A program made the translations under genes and the position numbers. The notes under the pieces were generated by a model, which did no database searches, was not told the DNA's origin, and saw only the letters and a list, made by a program, of their open reading frames with translations. This document shows positions 6,001-7,131 of a DNA stretch of 7,131 nucleotides, one piece after another. This stretch comes from Desulfitobacterium sp. (GTDB taxonomy: Bacteria; Bacillota; Desulfitobacteriia; Desulfitobacteriales; Desulfitobacteriaceae): the NCBI GenBank assembly GCA_012799495.1, contig JAAZLD010000091.1, forward strand, positions 1-7,131, written 5' to 3'. Each line of letters begins with the position of its first letter. Position 1 is the stretch's first letter.

Positions 6001-7101
6001 ATGGAATTTCGCGTGTCCAACCGTCAGATGTTTTTCACTTTTGTTATAGCTGTAAGCCATTCCTTTGGTTTACCTAATTTTCTCATTCAAGAATTGAAAC
6101 AAGATTTCTGGCAGCCCATTATCTTGGCTGTCGGAGTAGAAGTTTTATTTGCTTGGATGCTTTATAAGATGGGACTTTATTACTCCCGCCAGACCATCTA
6201 TCAGTATAGTGAGAAAATAGTAGGAAAAATACCAGGCAAGATCATTACATTGCTCTTTTCTTTGTTTTTCATTAGTATCGCCTGTATCCTAACAGGCTCT
6301 ATTTCCTTATTTTACTCTTCAATTATTATGCCAGAAACCCCTAGGGCAGTCTTTGCCATTGGATTACTAGTGGTGTCCTGCTATGCCGTTTATGCAGGAA
6401 TTGAACCAACTATGCGGTTGGCAGAAATAATCGGTGCTGTTTATATAATTTCTGTTTTAGCCATGGCTGTCTTTAATTTTAAATGGTATGACTTTGGAAA
6501 CTTAGAGCCCATGTTTCAACATGAGTGGACAGAAGTTTTACAAGCTTTGCCCATGCCTATTTCTTGGTTTTCAGTCTGTATAGTCCTTGGGGTTCTTATG
6601 GCTTACCAGAACCAGCCTAAGGATGCTTTTAAGGTCAAGGTCAGTGGAGTAATACTGGGGATGTTTTTGCTCACTCTCATTGCAATAGCTACAATTTTAG
6701 TTTTAGGTGTGGAATTTGGATCCAGGCAAAACTATCCAGGCTTTCTTCTAGCAAGGCTAGTGATGATCGGAGACTTCATCGAAAGATTAGAGTCTATTCA
6801 AGTTGCCACTTGGACTGCTAGTTCCTTTTATGCTATTGCTATTTTTCACTTTTCAGGGGTGGAGGGTATGCAACAACTAATGCCCAAAAGATCCCGGAAT
6901 TTTTTAAATTTGTTAGTAGCGGGGCTGATTGCTTTTATTGCAGTTATCCTTTTTCCCCTCAGTAAAGATCATTTTGAATTAAGCAAAACCATTCTCCTAA
7001 ATTTTCTCTTACCCTTAGAAATAATCTTGATATTTACACTCTTTGGAGTTTGGTTCGGGAAAAAGAAAATTCGTCAATGGAAAAAGAGGATGAGAGTATG
7101 A
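6001..7101 (+). CDS. Spore germination permease, GerAB family
   Basis: The product is 366 aa, within the usual 360-370 for the family (Spore_permease, PF03845). GerAB proteins are inner-membrane, amino-acid-transporter-like subunits of germinant receptors and bind the germinant. About ten hydrophobic segments span the protein, from about residue 9 to 353, with a basic C-terminal tail. Family signatures are an early ISNRQ-like VSNRQMFF, EPTMRLAEI (about 135-143) and YPGFLLARLVMIGDFIERLESIQVATW (about 245-271). Two starts are possible: GTG at 5992 and ATG at 6001. The purine-rich AAAGAAAGTG (5983-5992) is too close to the GTG but about eight bases from the ATG, so the ATG is preferred. It overlaps the next gene by ATGA. 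Germinant specificity cannot be read from the sequence. Confidence 0.93.
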   Translation: MEFRVSNRQMFFTFVIAVSHSFGLPNFLIQELKQDFWQPIILAVGVEVLFAWMLYKMGLYYSRQTIYQYSEKIVGKIPGKIITLLFSLFFISIACILTGSISLFYSSIIMPETPRAVFAIGLLVVSCYAVYAGIEPTMRLAEIIGAVYIISVLAMAVFNFKWYDFGNLEPMFQHEWTEVLQALPMPISWFSVCIVLGVLMAYQNQPKDAFKVKVSGVILGMFLLTLIAIATILVLGVEFGSRQNYPGFLLARLVMIGDFIERLESIQVATWTASSFYAIAIFHFSGVEGMQQLMPKRSRNFLNLLVAGLIAFIAVILFPLSKDHFELSKTILLNFLLPLEIILIFTLFGVWFGKKKIRQWKKRMRV

Positions 7102-7131
7102 GTCAAAGACAAAGACAACAAAGGCAAAGAA
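7098..7131 (+). CDS. Start of next ger-operon gene (cut by window edge)
   Basis: ATG at 7098 overlaps the permease stop codon (ATGA) and opens a frame reading MSQRQRQQRQR to the window end. The tight overlap implies translational coupling and one operon. Germination operons usually pair GerAB with a GerAA-type and a GerAC-type subunit. The polar, Gln/Arg-rich beginning does not look like the lipoprotein signal of GerAC, so a GerAA-type protein with a cytoplasmic N-terminus is more likely. Only 11 codons are visible, so the identity is a guess from context. Confidence 0.5.
   Translation, partial: MSQRQRQQRQR

Noticed and set aside
1..7131. Mobile elements, CRISPR arrays, tRNA/rRNA genes, phage genes or a new defence system
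   Set aside because: No transposase, direct-repeat array, tRNA-like cloverleaf or unknown gene cluster was seen; every sizeable gene fits a known housekeeping or sporulation family.

Overview
The window looks like ordinary chromosome from an anaerobic, endospore-forming Firmicute (class Clostridia, perhaps a Peptococcaceae/Desulfitobacteriaceae-type organism). The reasons are AT-rich DNA with strong AGGAGG-type ribosome sites, GTG starts, a GerAB-family spore germination permease, a Gram-positive-style single-anchor signal peptidase I, and a corrinoid assembly operon under a cobalamin riboswitch. No phage, transposon, CRISPR or tRNA/rRNA signal was seen. The taxonomic guess is inference only.

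Layout. (1) 1-735 (+) is the 3' part of a glycerate kinase gene, cut by the window edge. (2) 736-893 is intergenic and holds a weak terminator, a striking long imperfect hairpin and a possible extended -10 promoter. (3) 894-2318 (+) is a soluble two-GAF diguanylate cyclase with an intact GGDEF active site and I-site, followed by a terminator. (4) 2435-2956 (+) is signal peptidase I, closed by a strong bidirectional terminator at 2963-2999. (5) 5541-3004 (-) is a tight three-gene operon, cobT-cobU-cobS, which assembles the lower (nucleotide) loop of cobalamin. Its leader (5880 down to 5589 on the minus strand) contains, in order, a sigma-A-type promoter, a complete cobalamin riboswitch aptamer with an 8-bp P1, a P13-like hairpin whose loop can kiss L5, and an intrinsic terminator. 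(6) 6001-7101 (+), divergent from the cob operon, is a GerAB-family germination permease. (7) 7098-7131 (+) is the start of the next ger-operon gene, overlapping by ATGA and cut by the window edge.

How the parts work together. CobT activates dimethylbenzimidazole to alpha-ribazole phosphate, CobU activates adenosylcobinamide to its GDP form, and CobS joins the two. When cobalamin is plentiful the leader should fold into the aptamer and terminate transcription before cobT. The glycerate kinase, the cyclase, the signal peptidase and the ger genes are separate transcription units with no obvious functional link to one another. Most of the window is well-known biology. The parts most worth a second look are the riboswitch expression platform, the 751-802 hairpin and the sporulation-type promoter candidate ahead of the ger genes.
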